64,000 nucleotides of DNA from Streptomyces humi (GTDB lineage: Bacteria > Actinomycetota > Actinomycetes > Streptomycetales > Streptomycetaceae), in NCBI RefSeq assembly GCF_001005085.2, contig NZ_LBMU02000040.1:1-64000 (forward strand). Direction: 5' to 3'. A program made the translations under genes and the position numbers. Below, one piece after another: positions 44,720 through 54,485 of the stretch. The notes under the pieces are model-generated. The model saw nothing but the letters and a program-made list of their open reading frames with translations, did no database searches and was not told the DNA's origin. Position 1 is the first letter of the stretch. Every line of letters begins with the position of its first letter.

Positions 44720-46009
44720 ATGCCCGTCGTACGTGACCTGCGTGTCCTGCTGCGCCTGCGGGACTTCCGCCGCCTGCTGGCCGTACGGCTGCTCTCCCAG
44801 GGAGCCGACGGCGTCTACCAGGTCGCGCTCGCCGCCTATGTCGTCTTCTCGCCGGAGAAACAGACCTCACCGGGCGCGATCGCCTCGGCCATGGCGGTCC
44901 TGCTGCTCCCCTACTCCCTGGTCGGCCCCTTCGCCGGCGTCCTGCTGGACCGCTGGCGCCGCCGCCAGGTCTTCCTGTACGGCAATCTGCTGCGCGCGCT
45001 GCTGGCCGCGATCACCGCGGTCCTGATGGCCGGACAGGTGCCCGACTGGCTCTTCTATGTCTCCGCCCTGTGCGTCACGGCCGTCAACCGCTTCGTCCTT
45101 TCGGGTCTGTCGGCCGCGCTCCCACGAGTGGTCGACACCGACCGGCTGGTGCTGGCCAACTCCCTGTCCCCGACCGCCGGCACCCTCGCCGCGACCGCCG
45201 GTGGCGGCCTGGCCTTCGCCGTTCGGCTCATCGCCTCGGACTCCGACGCAGCGGTGGTGCTGCTGGGCGCCGCGCTGTATCTGTGCGCGGCCCTCGCCTC
45301 CCTGACCATGGCCCCGGGACTCCTCGGCCCCGACCGGCATCCGGCACAGCCGAGTCTCGCGGCGGCCGTACTCACCACCGCACGCGACCTGCGGGAGGCG
45401 ATACGGCATCTCGCGGCACCCCGGCGCCGCGAGGCTGCCTGGGCACTGCTCACCATGACGGTGATGCGCTTCTGCTACGGCGCGCTGCTCGTCCTGGTGC
45501 TGATGCTGTGCCGCTACGCCCTCTCCTCCGACCCCGACGACGGCCTCGCCCTGCTGGGACTGGCGCTGGGTGTCTCCGGTGCCGGCTTCTTCGCGGCGGC
45601 CTTGGTGACGCCGGGGGCCGCCGGGAGGCTGGGTGCCGGCCGCTGGATCGTCGTGTGCGCCGCATCGGCCGCCGTACTGGAACCAGCGCTGGGTCTCCCG
45701 TTCGCGACCGCCCCCATGCTCGTCGCCGCCTTCGTGCTGGGACTGATCACCCAGGGAGCGAAGATCGCCACGGACACCCTCGTGCAGTCCTCCGTCGAGG
45801 ACGGTTTCCGCGGCCGGATCTTCTCCGTGTACGACGTCCTCTTCAACGTCGCGTTCGTCGGGGCCGCCGGTGTCGCCGCCCTGATGCTGCCACCGGACGG
45901 CCGCTCCGCGACCCTCGTCATCACGGTCGCGTTCATTTACGCGGCGGTGGCGGCAGCCATGGCCCGCGCCGGAGCGAAGCAAGCCGTGGAGCGAGACCCG
46001 AGGCGGTGA
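44720..46009 (+). CDS. MFS transporter
   Basis: 429 residues and about 12 membrane helices. The N-terminal LRLRDFRRLLAVRLLSQGADGVYQVALAAYVVF and the motif-A-like LDRWRRRQVFLYGNLLRA resemble the DHA3 macrolide-type exporters. Substrate unknown. The ATG at 44720 is preceded by a weak GTGAGG. It is alone between the ino1 terminator and a parS-bearing convergent gap with cca. Confidence 0.85.
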   Translation: MPVVRDLRVLLRLRDFRRLLAVRLLSQGADGVYQVALAAYVVFSPEKQTSPGAIASAMAVLLLPYSLVGPFAGVLLDRWRRRQVFLYGNLLRALLAAITAVLMAGQVPDWLFYVSALCVTAVNRFVLSGLSAALPRVVDTDRLVLANSLSPTAGTLAATAGGGLAFAVRLIASDSDAAVVLLGAALYLCAALASLTMAPGLLGPDRHPAQPSLAAAVLTTARDLREAIRHLAAPRRREAAWALLTMTVMRFCYGALLVLVLMLCRYALSSDPDDGLALLGLALGVSGAGFFAAALVTPGAAGRLGAGRWIVVCAASAAVLEPALGLPFATAPMLVAAFVLGLITQGAKIATDTLVQSSVEDGFRGRIFSVYDVLFNVAFVGAAGVAALMLPPDGRSATLVITVAFIYAAVAAAMARAGAKQAVERDPRR

Positions 46010-46021
46010 GGAGGAACGGCT

Positions 46022-46055
46022 CGGGGGCGATGTTTCACGTGAAACATCGCCCCCG
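46022..46055. terminator. 34-bp perfect palindrome with central parS
   Basis: 17-bp exact arms (46022-46038 and 46039-46055), GC-rich outside and parS in the middle, 13 bp past the MFS stop. Likely terminator for the MFS gene and, as it lies in the convergent gap, possibly for cca. Confidence 0.75.
46031..46046. other. parS site (perfect)
   Basis: A perfect TGTTTCACGTGAAACA at the centre of the 34-bp palindrome. Confidence 0.97.
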
Positions 46056-46075
46056 GCCGCTTCCCGGACGGTTCG

Positions 46076-46091
46076 TGTTTCACGTGAAACA
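46076..46091. other. parS site (perfect)
   Basis: A perfect TGTTTCACGTGAAACA, 45 bp from the preceding site and 19 bp before the cca stop codon. The two form a parS pair in the convergent gap. Confidence 0.97.
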
Positions 46092-46109
46092 TGACCCCGG
46101 GCCGGGCAC

Positions 46110-47576
46110 TCAGCCCTGCTCGGCCCACCACTCCTTGAGGGCGGCCACCGCGTCGTCGTGCTCCATCGGCCCGTGCTCCAGCCTCAGCTCCAGCAGGTGC
46201 TTGTAGGCCTGACCCACCTCCGGGCCGGGACGGATCCCCAGGATCTCCATGATCTGGTTGCCGTCCAGGTCCGGACGGATCGCGTCGAGCTCCTCCCTCT
46301 CCTGGAGCTCGGCGATCCGGTCCTCCAGGCCGTCATAGGCACGGGAGAGCGCCGCGGCCCTCCGCTTGTTGCGGGTGGTGCAGTCGGACCGGGTCAGCTT
46401 GTGAAGGCGGTCGAGCAGCGGGCCCGCGTCCCGGACGTACCGGCGGACCGCCGAGTCCGTCCATTCCCCGGTGCCGTAGCCGTGGAAACGCAGGTGGAGC
46501 TCCACCAGTCGCGACACGTCCTTCACCAGGTCGTTGGAGTACTTCAGCGCGGTCATGCGCTTCTTGGTCATCTTCGCGCCGACCACCTCATGGTGGTGGA
46601 ACGAGACCCGGCCGTCCTGCTCGAAGCGGCGGGTACGCGGCTTCCCGATGTCGTGCAGCAGGGCGGCGAGACGCAGGACCAGGTCGGGGCCGTCCTCCTC
46701 CAGCGCCATCGCCTGTTCCAGGACGATCAGCGTGTGGTCGTAGACGTCCTTGTGCCGGTGGTGCTCGTCGCTCTCCAGCCGCAGGGCGGGCAGCTCAGGC
46801 AGCACCTGCTCCGCGAGCCCGGTCTCGACGAGCAGCGTCAGCCCCTTGCGGGGGTGGGCGGAGAGGATCAGCTTGTTCAGCTCGTCCCGGACCCGCTCGG
46901 CCGAGACGATCTCCAGACGTCCGGCCATGTCCGTCATCGCCGCGACGACCTCGGGGGCCACCTCGAAGTCGAGCTGAGCCGCGAACCGGGCGGCGCGCAT
47001 CATCCGCAGCGGGTCGTCCGAGAAGGACTCCTCGGGCGTGCCCGGGGTGCGCAGCAGCCGCGCGGCAAGGTCCTCCCGGCCCCCGTGGGGGTCGATGAAC
47101 TCCTTCTCCGGCAGAGCCACCGCCATCGCGTTGACGGTGAAGTCACGCCGGACGAGATCCTCCTCGATGGAGTCCCCGTACGACACCTCGGGCTTGCGCG
47201 AGGTGCGGTCATAGGCCTCGGAGCGGTACGTGGTCACCTCGATCTGGAAGGACCGGACGGTGTCGCCGACGCGGGCGTCCTTCTGCGCGCCGACCGTGCC
47301 GAAGGCGATCCCGACCTCCCAGACGGCGTCCGCCCAGGGCCGGACGATCTTCAGTACGTCCTCGGGGCGGGCGTCGGTGGTGAAGTCCAGGTCGTTGCCG
47401 AGCCGGCCCAGCAGCGCGTCCCGGACCGAGCCGCCGACCAGGGCGAGGGAGAACCCGGCCTCCTGGAATCGGCGGGCGAGGTCGTCGGCGACGGGCGCCA
47501 CCCGCAGCAGCTCGCTCACCGCGCGCTGCTGCGCCTGGCTCAGGGCAGAGGAAGTGTCTTCATTGGCGTTCGGCAC
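46110..47576 (-). CDS. cca: CCA tRNA nucleotidyltransferase
   Basis: 488 residues. It adds or repairs the 3' CCA end of tRNAs. The nucleotidyltransferase head has ALVGGSVRDALLGRLGNDLDFTT (about 43-65) with the catalytic DLD; an RNA-binding region follows; and an HD domain (LLHDIGKPRTRRF near 307) gives likely 2'-phosphatase or phosphodiesterase activity. The GTG at 47576 is chosen because upstream codons look non-coding, though no ribosome-binding site is evident. A -10-like TACCCT 8 bp before it would fit a leaderless message. It is divergent from the DUF6049-like gene. Confidence 0.92.
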   Translation of the reverse strand: MPNANEDTSSALSQAQQRAVSELLRVAPVADDLARRFQEAGFSLALVGGSVRDALLGRLGNDLDFTTDARPEDVLKIVRPWADAVWEVGIAFGTVGAQKDARVGDTVRSFQIEVTTYRSEAYDRTSRKPEVSYGDSIEEDLVRRDFTVNAMAVALPEKEFIDPHGGREDLAARLLRTPGTPEESFSDDPLRMMRAARFAAQLDFEVAPEVVAAMTDMAGRLEIVSAERVRDELNKLILSAHPRKGLTLLVETGLAEQVLPELPALRLESDEHHRHKDVYDHTLIVLEQAMALEEDGPDLVLRLAALLHDIGKPRTRRFEQDGRVSFHHHEVVGAKMTKKRMTALKYSNDLVKDVSRLVELHLRFHGYGTGEWTDSAVRRYVRDAGPLLDRLHKLTRSDCTTRNKRRAAALSRAYDGLEDRIAELQEREELDAIRPDLDGNQIMEILGIRPGPEVGQAYKHLLELRLEHGPMEHDDAVAALKEWWAEQG

Positions 47577-47863
47577 AACAGCACAGGGTACGTGCCCCCG
47601 GCCGCCCGAAGCGCCTCCATATTCCCGCCGCACTCCCCGCAGAGCGTCCATACACGGTGGCGGAGCAGTCCCTTCCATACCGGTGCAAGCCCTGTGCTCG
47701 ACGCTTACCAGACCCTCTCCGCGATACTGGATATAGAGGACGGGCCGATACTCTTCTCCGATCTTGTGAAGCGGACCGCGGCACTTCAGCTCAGCGCGCC
47801 TCGTTACCATGCGTGGACGCACATTCCGACGACCACTGACGATGACGAGGGACGGACGAGCGC

Positions 47864-50263
47864 GTGGCCGAGGCGGCAGACTTCCAGGGGACGCCCTCAC
47901 CTGCCCGCCGCTGGCTGCGGCGCACCGGGGCACTGCTCGCGAGCGCGCCTCTGCTGGCCGGACTGATGCAGCTGCCGGCCGCGGCCCCGGCCCAGGCGGC
48001 CGGGTCGAACGCGGTGTCCGTGGCCCTGGACTCGCTGAGCCCCAGCGCCCCCACCGACGGGGACACCCTGACGGTCTCCGGCACGGTGACCAACAACGGC
48101 AAGCAGGCCGTCACGGACGCCCACGTGGATCTGCGGGTGGGTTCCCCGCTCGGCACCCGGTCGGCGATCGACACGGCCGCCCGGCAGTCCGACGAGCTCC
48201 AGTCGGGCCTCGGCACCGAGATCGGCGGCAAGTACACCGAGGACTTCGACTCGCTGGCCCCGGGCGTCGCCGAGCACTTCAGCATCTCCGTGCCGGTCGA
48301 CAAGCTCGACCTGGGACAGGACGGCGTGTATCCGTTCGGGGTCACGCTGTCCGGCAAGACGTCGGCGCAGCAGTGGGACCAGGTGCTCGGCATCCAGCAG
48401 ACGTTCCTGCCGTGGCAGTCCTCCGAGGCCGACACGAAGACCAGGACGACGTACCTCTGGCCGCTGATCTCCACCGTCCACATGACGGCGAAGACGGGAG
48501 CGGGCGAGCTACAGACCCCGGTCTTCCTCAACGACGACCTGGCCAAGGAGATCTCGCCCGGTGGCCGGCTGGCCCAGATGCTGGCGCTCGGCAAGGACCT
48601 GGACGTCACCTGGGTGCTCGACCCGGACATGCTGGCCTCCGTGGACGCGATGACCCGCGGCTACCGGATCCAGGGCGCCGGTGACACCACCACGGCGGGC
48701 ACCCATCAGGCGGTGGCCAAGCAGTTCCTGGCCGACCTTCAGAACGCGGTGGCCGACAAGGAGGTCGTGGCGCTCCCCTTCGCCGACCCGGACCTCGCCT
48801 CCCTCGCCCACAACGGCACCACCGTGACCGGTTCACTGAGCCACCTCAAGGACGCCACCGACGTCGCGGCCACCACGGTCGAGACCGTGCTCCATGTCAC
48901 ACCGAACACCGACTTCGCCTGGCCCGTGAACGGCGCCGTCGACCCGTCGATCATCAAGGTCGCCACCTCGGCGGGCGCCGACAAGGTGATCGCCCGCAGT
49001 GACAGCCTCCAGGAAACCGGCGGGCTGTCCTACACGCCCTCGGCGGCCCGCCCGATCGGCGGTGGCACGACGGCCGTGGTCGCGGACGCCCGGCTGTCCA
49101 CGGCGTTCGAGGGCGATCTGACGCAGGCCGACGCGGCGACGCTCGCGGTACAGCGGTTCCTGGCCCAGAGCCTGGCGCTGAACACCCAGACCGACAAGCA
49201 GCGCAGCATCGTCGTCGCCCCGCAGCGGACGCCGTCGGCGAGCCAGGCACAGGCGATGGCGACGGCCATCACCGCGCTCCAGGACAGCAACTGGTCGCAG
49301 CCCCAGGACCTCACGGCGGCCGCCAAGGACAAGCCCGATCCCGGTGCGACCACGAAGATCCCGTCGTCGTCCGCCTACCCCTCCTCGTTGCGCAGGCAGG
49401 AACTGCCCCGAACGGCCTTCGAGCAGATCGCCCGCACCCAGGACAAGCTCGACAACTTCCAGGTGATCCTCAGCAACCAGTCCCGGGTGGTGACCCCGTT
49501 CGGACGGGCCATAAACCGGGAGATGTCCACGTCGTGGCGGGGCCGCGGGACCGAGGCGGACAGCTTCCGCACGGGCGTGGAGTCCTGGCTCGACGACCTC
49601 ATCGGCCAGGTCAAGCTCATCGACAAGTCCGAGACCAAGCTCTCCGGACGCAGTGCCACCATCCCGGTCACCGTCCAGAACAACCTGGTCCAGGGCGTCG
49701 ACCACCTCGTCCTGCGACTGACCTCCACGATGCCGACCCGGCTGGAGATCGGGGGCAAGCCCTACTACGAGCAGCGCGTCGAGGTCTCCGGCGGCCACAG
49801 CCAGTCCGTGAAGTTCTCCACCTCGGCCAACGCCAACGGCCGGGTCGAGGTCACCGCGCAGCTCTACACCGAGGACGGCCAGGAGTACGGCTCGCCCGTC
49901 CGGTTCGACGTGAAGGTCACCGAGGTCACGCCCACCGTGATGCTGGTCATCGGCGGCGGTGTGCTGCTGCTGGTGCTCGCCGGCTTCCGGATGTACACCC
50001 ACCGCAAGCGCACGGCCGCCCGCCAGGCCGAGGACGGCGACGGGCCTGACCCGGCCGGCGGGGACGCCCCGGACACCCCGGAGGACGAGGGCCCCGAGAA
50101 CACCGCAGGACCGGGGAACCCCGACACACGGGGCGATCGTCTCCCGGAAGAGTCCGGCCACCGGTCCGGGGCGGACGAGCCGGAGCAGCCGAGTGACCCG
50201 ACACCGGACACCGCACCGGAAAGCGCCGACCCGTCCGGGACGGGTGAGAGAGTGGACCGTTGA
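47864..50263 (+). CDS. secreted/membrane-anchored protein, DUF6049-like
   Basis: 799 residues. A signal peptide (about 1-46, ending PAQAAG) leads to a large extracytoplasmic part with an Ig-like first domain (VSVALDSLSPSAPTDGDTLTVSGTVTNNG). One membrane helix near 689-711 (PTVMLVIGGGVLLLVLAGF) and an acidic cytosolic tail follow. It corresponds to the conserved actinobacterial protein upstream of murJ (DUF6049; name from memory). Context implies an envelope-assembly role beside murJ and the pseudokinase, but none is established. It starts with GTG and probably heads the operon running to the anti-sigma gene. Confidence 0.85.
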   Translation: MAEAADFQGTPSPARRWLRRTGALLASAPLLAGLMQLPAAAPAQAAGSNAVSVALDSLSPSAPTDGDTLTVSGTVTNNGKQAVTDAHVDLRVGSPLGTRSAIDTAARQSDELQSGLGTEIGGKYTEDFDSLAPGVAEHFSISVPVDKLDLGQDGVYPFGVTLSGKTSAQQWDQVLGIQQTFLPWQSSEADTKTRTTYLWPLISTVHMTAKTGAGELQTPVFLNDDLAKEISPGGRLAQMLALGKDLDVTWVLDPDMLASVDAMTRGYRIQGAGDTTTAGTHQAVAKQFLADLQNAVADKEVVALPFADPDLASLAHNGTTVTGSLSHLKDATDVAATTVETVLHVTPNTDFAWPVNGAVDPSIIKVATSAGADKVIARSDSLQETGGLSYTPSAARPIGGGTTAVVADARLSTAFEGDLTQADAATLAVQRFLAQSLALNTQTDKQRSIVVAPQRTPSASQAQAMATAITALQDSNWSQPQDLTAAAKDKPDPGATTKIPSSSAYPSSLRRQELPRTAFEQIARTQDKLDNFQVILSNQSRVVTPFGRAINREMSTSWRGRGTEADSFRTGVESWLDDLIGQVKLIDKSETKLSGRSATIPVTVQNNLVQGVDHLVLRLTSTMPTRLEIGGKPYYEQRVEVSGGHSQSVKFSTSANANGRVEVTAQLYTEDGQEYGSPVRFDVKVTEVTPTVMLVIGGGVLLLVLAGFRMYTHRKRTAARQAEDGDGPDPAGGDAPDTPEDEGPENTAGPGNPDTRGDRLPEESGHRSGADEPEQPSDPTPDTAPESADPSGTGERVDR

Positions 50264-50309
50264 GCGATGTCGTGGCCGGTGTGGCCCGGGACGATGAGGT
50301 GGGGTAACC

Positions 50310-52610
50310 ATGAACGCGCCGTACGACGGTGAACGCGGCCAGGGCGCGGCCGGCTCGGGCTACCCCGAGCCACCGCCGGAGCCCGGCCAGGTCCCGCCGC
50401 AGCACGCGGCTGACATGTACCTCCAGGACGCCTACGACCAGGACCCCTACCGGGCACAGGACCTCTCCGCCCAGGACCCGGTCGCGGAGGCGCTCTACGA
50501 CCGTGCCGCGCACCCCCCGCCGCCGCCGGGCACCTACCCCCAGCAGCCGCTCTACGGGCAGCCCGCCCAGTCGCCGTACGCCCCCGACCCCCAGGTGTGG
50601 GCCCAGACCCCGGCACCGGAGCCGGAGGGCCAGAACCAGTACCTGCCGTACGGTGACAACCCCCGCACGACCCAGTTCGTGGGCGTGGACGACCTGGTCT
50701 CGCACTCCGGTGAGGAACGCCACGAGCCGGACGCCTTCGCCCACCTCTTCCGGGACCAGCAGCAGAGCGGCTACCGGGATCCGCAGCAGGGCGGGGCACA
50801 GCTGCCGTCCGAACCCGCGTCGGTGCCCGGTCCGGCGGCCGCGCCGGGCGCACCCGGGCCCCGGTACCAGGCGACGACCCCTCCGGCCACCGACCAGACC
50901 CTGAACCTCGGTGCCGCGCCCGTTGCGGCGGCGGAGGTCCCCGCCCCGGCCCCGGCTTCCGCCGCTCCCGCGAAGAAGGGCGGGAAGGCGGCGGGGCTGC
51001 TCAAGTCGAGTGCCGTGATGGCCGCGGGCACCATGGTCTCCCGGCTCACCGGATTCGTCCGCTCCGCGCTGATCGTCTCCGCGCTGGGCTTCGGCCTGCT
51101 CGGCGACACCTTCCAGGTCGCCTACCAGCTGCCCACGATGATCTACATCCTGACCGTCGGCGGCGGCCTGAACTCGGTCTTCGTACCCCAACTGGTGCGC
51201 GCCATGAAGGAGGACGAGGACGGTGGCGAGGCGTTCGCCAACCGACTGCTGACCCTGGTGATGGTGGCGCTGGGCCTGCTCACCGCGGCCACCATCGCGG
51301 GCGCGCCCTTCCTCATCCGCCTGCTGTCCGACTCCGTGGCGAGCGACCCGGCGGCCAACGGCGTCAGCATCACCTTCGTCCGCTACTTCCTGCCCTCGAT
51401 CTTCTTCATGGGCATCCACGTCGTGATGGGGCAGATCCTCAACGCACGGGGCAAGTTCGGCGCGATGATGTGGACACCGGTCCTCAACAACATCGTCATC
51501 ATCGTCACCCTCAGCCTGTTCATCTGGGTGTACGGCACGGCCGCCCACTCCGGCATGAAGGTCACGAACATCCCGCCGGAGGGCCAGCGACTGCTCGGCA
51601 TCGGCGTGCTGCTCGGCCTGGTGGTCCAGGCCCTCGCGATGATCCCCTACCTGCACGAGACCGGCTTCCGGCTGCGGCTGCGCTTCGACTGGCGGGGCCA
51701 CGGCCTCGGCAAGGCCGCCACCCTCGCCAAGTGGACCGTGCTGTTCGTCCTCGCCAACCAGGCGGGCGCGCTCGTCGTCTCCCAGCTGTCGACCGCGGCC
51801 GGCAAGCACTCCCCGGTCAAGGGCACCGGCCTCACCGCCTACGCCAACGCCCAGCTGATCTGGGGCCTGCCGCAGGCGATCATCACGGTCTCCCTGATGG
51901 CCGCCCTGCTGCCGCGGATCTCCCGCTCGGCCGCGGAGAACGACACGGGCGCCGTCCGCGACGACATCTCCCAGGGCCTCAGGACGACCGCGGTCGCGAT
52001 CGTCCCCATCTCCTTCGGTTTCCTGGCGCTCGGCATCCCGATGTGCACGCTGATCTTCGGTTCCGGCGGCACCAACGACGCCACCAACATGGGGTACATG
52101 CTGATGGCCTTCGCCCTCGGCCTGATCCCCTACTCGGTGCAGTACGTCGTCCTGCGCGCCTTCTACGCGTACGAGGACACCCGCACCCCCTTCTACAACA
52201 CGGTGATCGTCGCCGCGGTCAACGCGGGCGCCTCGGTCGCCTGTTACGTTCTGCTCCCGGCCCGCTGGGCGGTGGCCGGCATGGCCGCCTCGTACGGCCT
52301 GGCCTACGCGATCGGCGTGGGGGTGGCCTGGCGGCGGCTGCGCAAGCGGCTCGGCGGGGACCTGGACGGCTCCCGCGTGACCCGTACGTACGCCAGGCTG
52401 TGCCTCGCCTCCGTGCCGGCGGCCGCCCTCAGTGGTGCGGCCTGCTACGGCATCAGCCACACTCTGGGGCAGGGCGTGATCGGTTCCTTCGCCGCGCTGC
52501 TGGTCGGCGGAGCCGTCCTGCTCGGCGTCTTCTACGTGGCCGCGCGGCGCATGCGCATCGAGGAGCTCAACTCCCTCGTGGGTATGGTGCGCGGGCGTCT
52601 GGGGCGCTGA
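50310..52610 (+). CDS. murJ: lipid II flippase MurJ with long N-terminal extension
   Basis: 766 residues. A Pro/Gln/Gly-rich cytoplasmic extension of about 225 residues is followed by the MVN/MurJ core: LLKSSAVMAAGTMVSRLTGFVRS opens helix 1 near 230, and about 14 helices follow. MurJ moves lipid-linked peptidoglycan precursor to the outer face of the membrane. In mycobacteria the orthologue carries a C-terminal pseudokinase on the same chain; here that part is the next gene. It begins 47 bp after the DUF6049-like stop. Confidence 0.93.
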   Translation: MNAPYDGERGQGAAGSGYPEPPPEPGQVPPQHAADMYLQDAYDQDPYRAQDLSAQDPVAEALYDRAAHPPPPPGTYPQQPLYGQPAQSPYAPDPQVWAQTPAPEPEGQNQYLPYGDNPRTTQFVGVDDLVSHSGEERHEPDAFAHLFRDQQQSGYRDPQQGGAQLPSEPASVPGPAAAPGAPGPRYQATTPPATDQTLNLGAAPVAAAEVPAPAPASAAPAKKGGKAAGLLKSSAVMAAGTMVSRLTGFVRSALIVSALGFGLLGDTFQVAYQLPTMIYILTVGGGLNSVFVPQLVRAMKEDEDGGEAFANRLLTLVMVALGLLTAATIAGAPFLIRLLSDSVASDPAANGVSITFVRYFLPSIFFMGIHVVMGQILNARGKFGAMMWTPVLNNIVIIVTLSLFIWVYGTAAHSGMKVTNIPPEGQRLLGIGVLLGLVVQALAMIPYLHETGFRLRLRFDWRGHGLGKAATLAKWTVLFVLANQAGALVVSQLSTAAGKHSPVKGTGLTAYANAQLIWGLPQAIITVSLMAALLPRISRSAAENDTGAVRDDISQGLRTTAVAIVPISFGFLALGIPMCTLIFGSGGTNDATNMGYMLMAFALGLIPYSVQYVVLRAFYAYEDTRTPFYNTVIVAAVNAGASVACYVLLPARWAVAGMAASYGLAYAIGVGVAWRRLRKRLGGDLDGSRVTRTYARLCLASVPAAALSGAACYGISHTLGQGVIGSFAALLVGGAVLLGVFYVAARRMRIEELNSLVGMVRGRLGR

Positions 52611-52729
52611 GTCAGGGGTAAGCGCACAACCATCGTTCGCCGCCGCGTGTCGTGCATAGCGGGGGACTGTGGGCACAATTGGTTTCGGCGTCGAACAGCG
52701 TGCAACGGATGGGGAGGCAGGGAACGACG

Positions 52730-54451
52730 GTGGCGGAACGGAGCACGGCTGCCGTCGACGTGGCAGACAACAGCGGTGACAAGCCGCTGACCGCCAAGGC
52801 GGACCAGTCCACGGCCGACGGGGTGGCCCAGAACCCGGAGCGGGACACGGAAAGCGACGAGGCCCAGGGGAGCGGTACGGCCGCGGACCCTGGCAAGAAG
52901 ACCTCACCTCCCGAACTGCACAGCGGTCACAAACTCGCCAGACGCTACCGTCTCGAGGAGTGCGTCACCCGTCTGGACGGATTCAGCAGCTGGCGTGCGG
53001 TCGACGAGAAACTCCGGCGTGCCGTCGGCGTCCACATCCTGCCCGCAGACCACGCACGCAGCCGGGCGGTGCTGGCCGCGGCCCGCTCCGCCGCACTGCT
53101 CGGCGATCCCCGGTTCGTGCAGGTACTGGACGCCGTCGAGGAGAACGACCTCGTCTACGTCGTGCACGAGTGGCTGCCCGACGCCACCGAGCTGTCCGCG
53201 CTGCTCGCGGCCGGTCCGCTGGAGCCGCACGACGCCTATCAGATGGTGAGTCAGATCGCCTCCGCGATGGCGGCGGCACACCGCGAGGGCCTGGCCCATC
53301 TCCGGCTCAACCCGAACGCGGTGCTGCGTACCTCCACCGGCCAGTGGCGCATCCGTGGGCTTGCGGTGAACGCGGCGCTGCGCGGCATCAGTTCCGACAC
53401 GCCCCAGCGCACCGACACCGAGGCGATCGGCGCCCTGCTGTACGCGGCGCTGACCCAGCGCTGGCCGTACGAGAGCGACGCCTACGGCCTGGCCGGGCTG
53501 CCCAAGGACGTCGGCCTGATCGCACCCGACCAGGTGCGTGCCGGGGTCCACCGCGGCCTGTCCGAACTCGCCATGCGCGCTCTGGTCAACGACGGCGCCA
53601 CCGCGTCCCGTCACGAGTCGGCGTGCACCACGCCCGAGGAGCTGGTGAAGGCGATCGGCGAGATGCCCCGCATCCGCCCGCCGGAGCCGACGTTCACGGG
53701 ACCGCCCGAGTACCAGCGCACCACCTACCAGCAGGGCACCTACGGCCGCCCCACGCCCCCCGGCGCGACGCAGCCCATCCAGCCCCCGCCGCCCCCGCTC
53801 CAGAGCCGCACCGGCAAGGCCTTGAAGTGGGCTGTCTCGGCCCTTCTCATCGCGGCCCTGGGCCTGGGCAGTTGGCAGCTCGCGGACGCCCTGATGGACC
53901 AGGGCGACAAGTCCGACGGCAACACCACCACGCAGACGACGGACGACGGCGACAAGAACAGCGCCAGCCCCGCGCCCGTCACCGCGATAAAGATCCAGAA
54001 CGCCCAGGAGTACGTGGCCGACGGCGGCGCGCAGCATCCGGGCGATGTGAAGCTGACCTACGACGGCAGCGCCTCCACCTTCTGGCGGACCAAGAGCTTC
54101 ACGGACGGACCGGAACTCGCGCCCTACAAGGCCGGCGTGGGCATCGTCTACGACCTCGGCTCGGCCAGGGAACTCACCACGGGAACCATCTCCCTTCGCT
54201 ACGCTGGCGATCACACGACGGTCGCGCTGTACGCCGCCGACTCGCTGAGCCCGGGGTCGATCGGCTCGATGACGAAGATCGGCGGTGTCACCACCACCGG
54301 CAGCACCGCCACGGTGAAGGTCAGCAAGAAGGTGAAGAGCCAGTACGTCCTCGTATGGCTCACCGCCATGCCGTATTCGGGCAACGACTCGAGCGCCTAC
54401 GCCGGAGCCGGTTACAAGCAGGCCATCACCGAAGTGAAGTTCACGGGCTGA
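52730..54451 (+). CDS. membrane pseudokinase with C-terminal discoidin-like domain
   Basis: 573 residues. A Ser/Thr-kinase-like fold (about 65-310) lacks the catalytic set: the glycine loop is absent, the VAIK lysine position reads GVHIL, the HRD loop reads HLRLNPN without Asp, and no DFG is present. A Pro-rich linker, one membrane helix (about 366-388) and an extracytoplasmic domain resembling F5/8C or discoidin follow. It matches the pseudokinase half of mycobacterial MviN, which recruits the FHA protein FhaA to regulate peptidoglycan synthesis. The GTG at 52730 follows AGGGAA. It lies between murJ and sigM. Confidence 0.85.
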   Translation: MAERSTAAVDVADNSGDKPLTAKADQSTADGVAQNPERDTESDEAQGSGTAADPGKKTSPPELHSGHKLARRYRLEECVTRLDGFSSWRAVDEKLRRAVGVHILPADHARSRAVLAAARSAALLGDPRFVQVLDAVEENDLVYVVHEWLPDATELSALLAAGPLEPHDAYQMVSQIASAMAAAHREGLAHLRLNPNAVLRTSTGQWRIRGLAVNAALRGISSDTPQRTDTEAIGALLYAALTQRWPYESDAYGLAGLPKDVGLIAPDQVRAGVHRGLSELAMRALVNDGATASRHESACTTPEELVKAIGEMPRIRPPEPTFTGPPEYQRTTYQQGTYGRPTPPGATQPIQPPPPPLQSRTGKALKWAVSALLIAALGLGSWQLADALMDQGDKSDGNTTTQTTDDGDKNSASPAPVTAIKIQNAQEYVADGGAQHPGDVKLTYDGSASTFWRTKSFTDGPELAPYKAGVGIVYDLGSARELTTGTISLRYAGDHTTVALYAADSLSPGSIGSMTKIGGVTTTGSTATVKVSKKVKSQYVLVWLTAMPYSGNDSSAYAGAGYKQAITEVKFTG

Positions 54452-54485
54452 CGTTCACCGGGGGCACCGAAGGCGGAGGGGGCAG

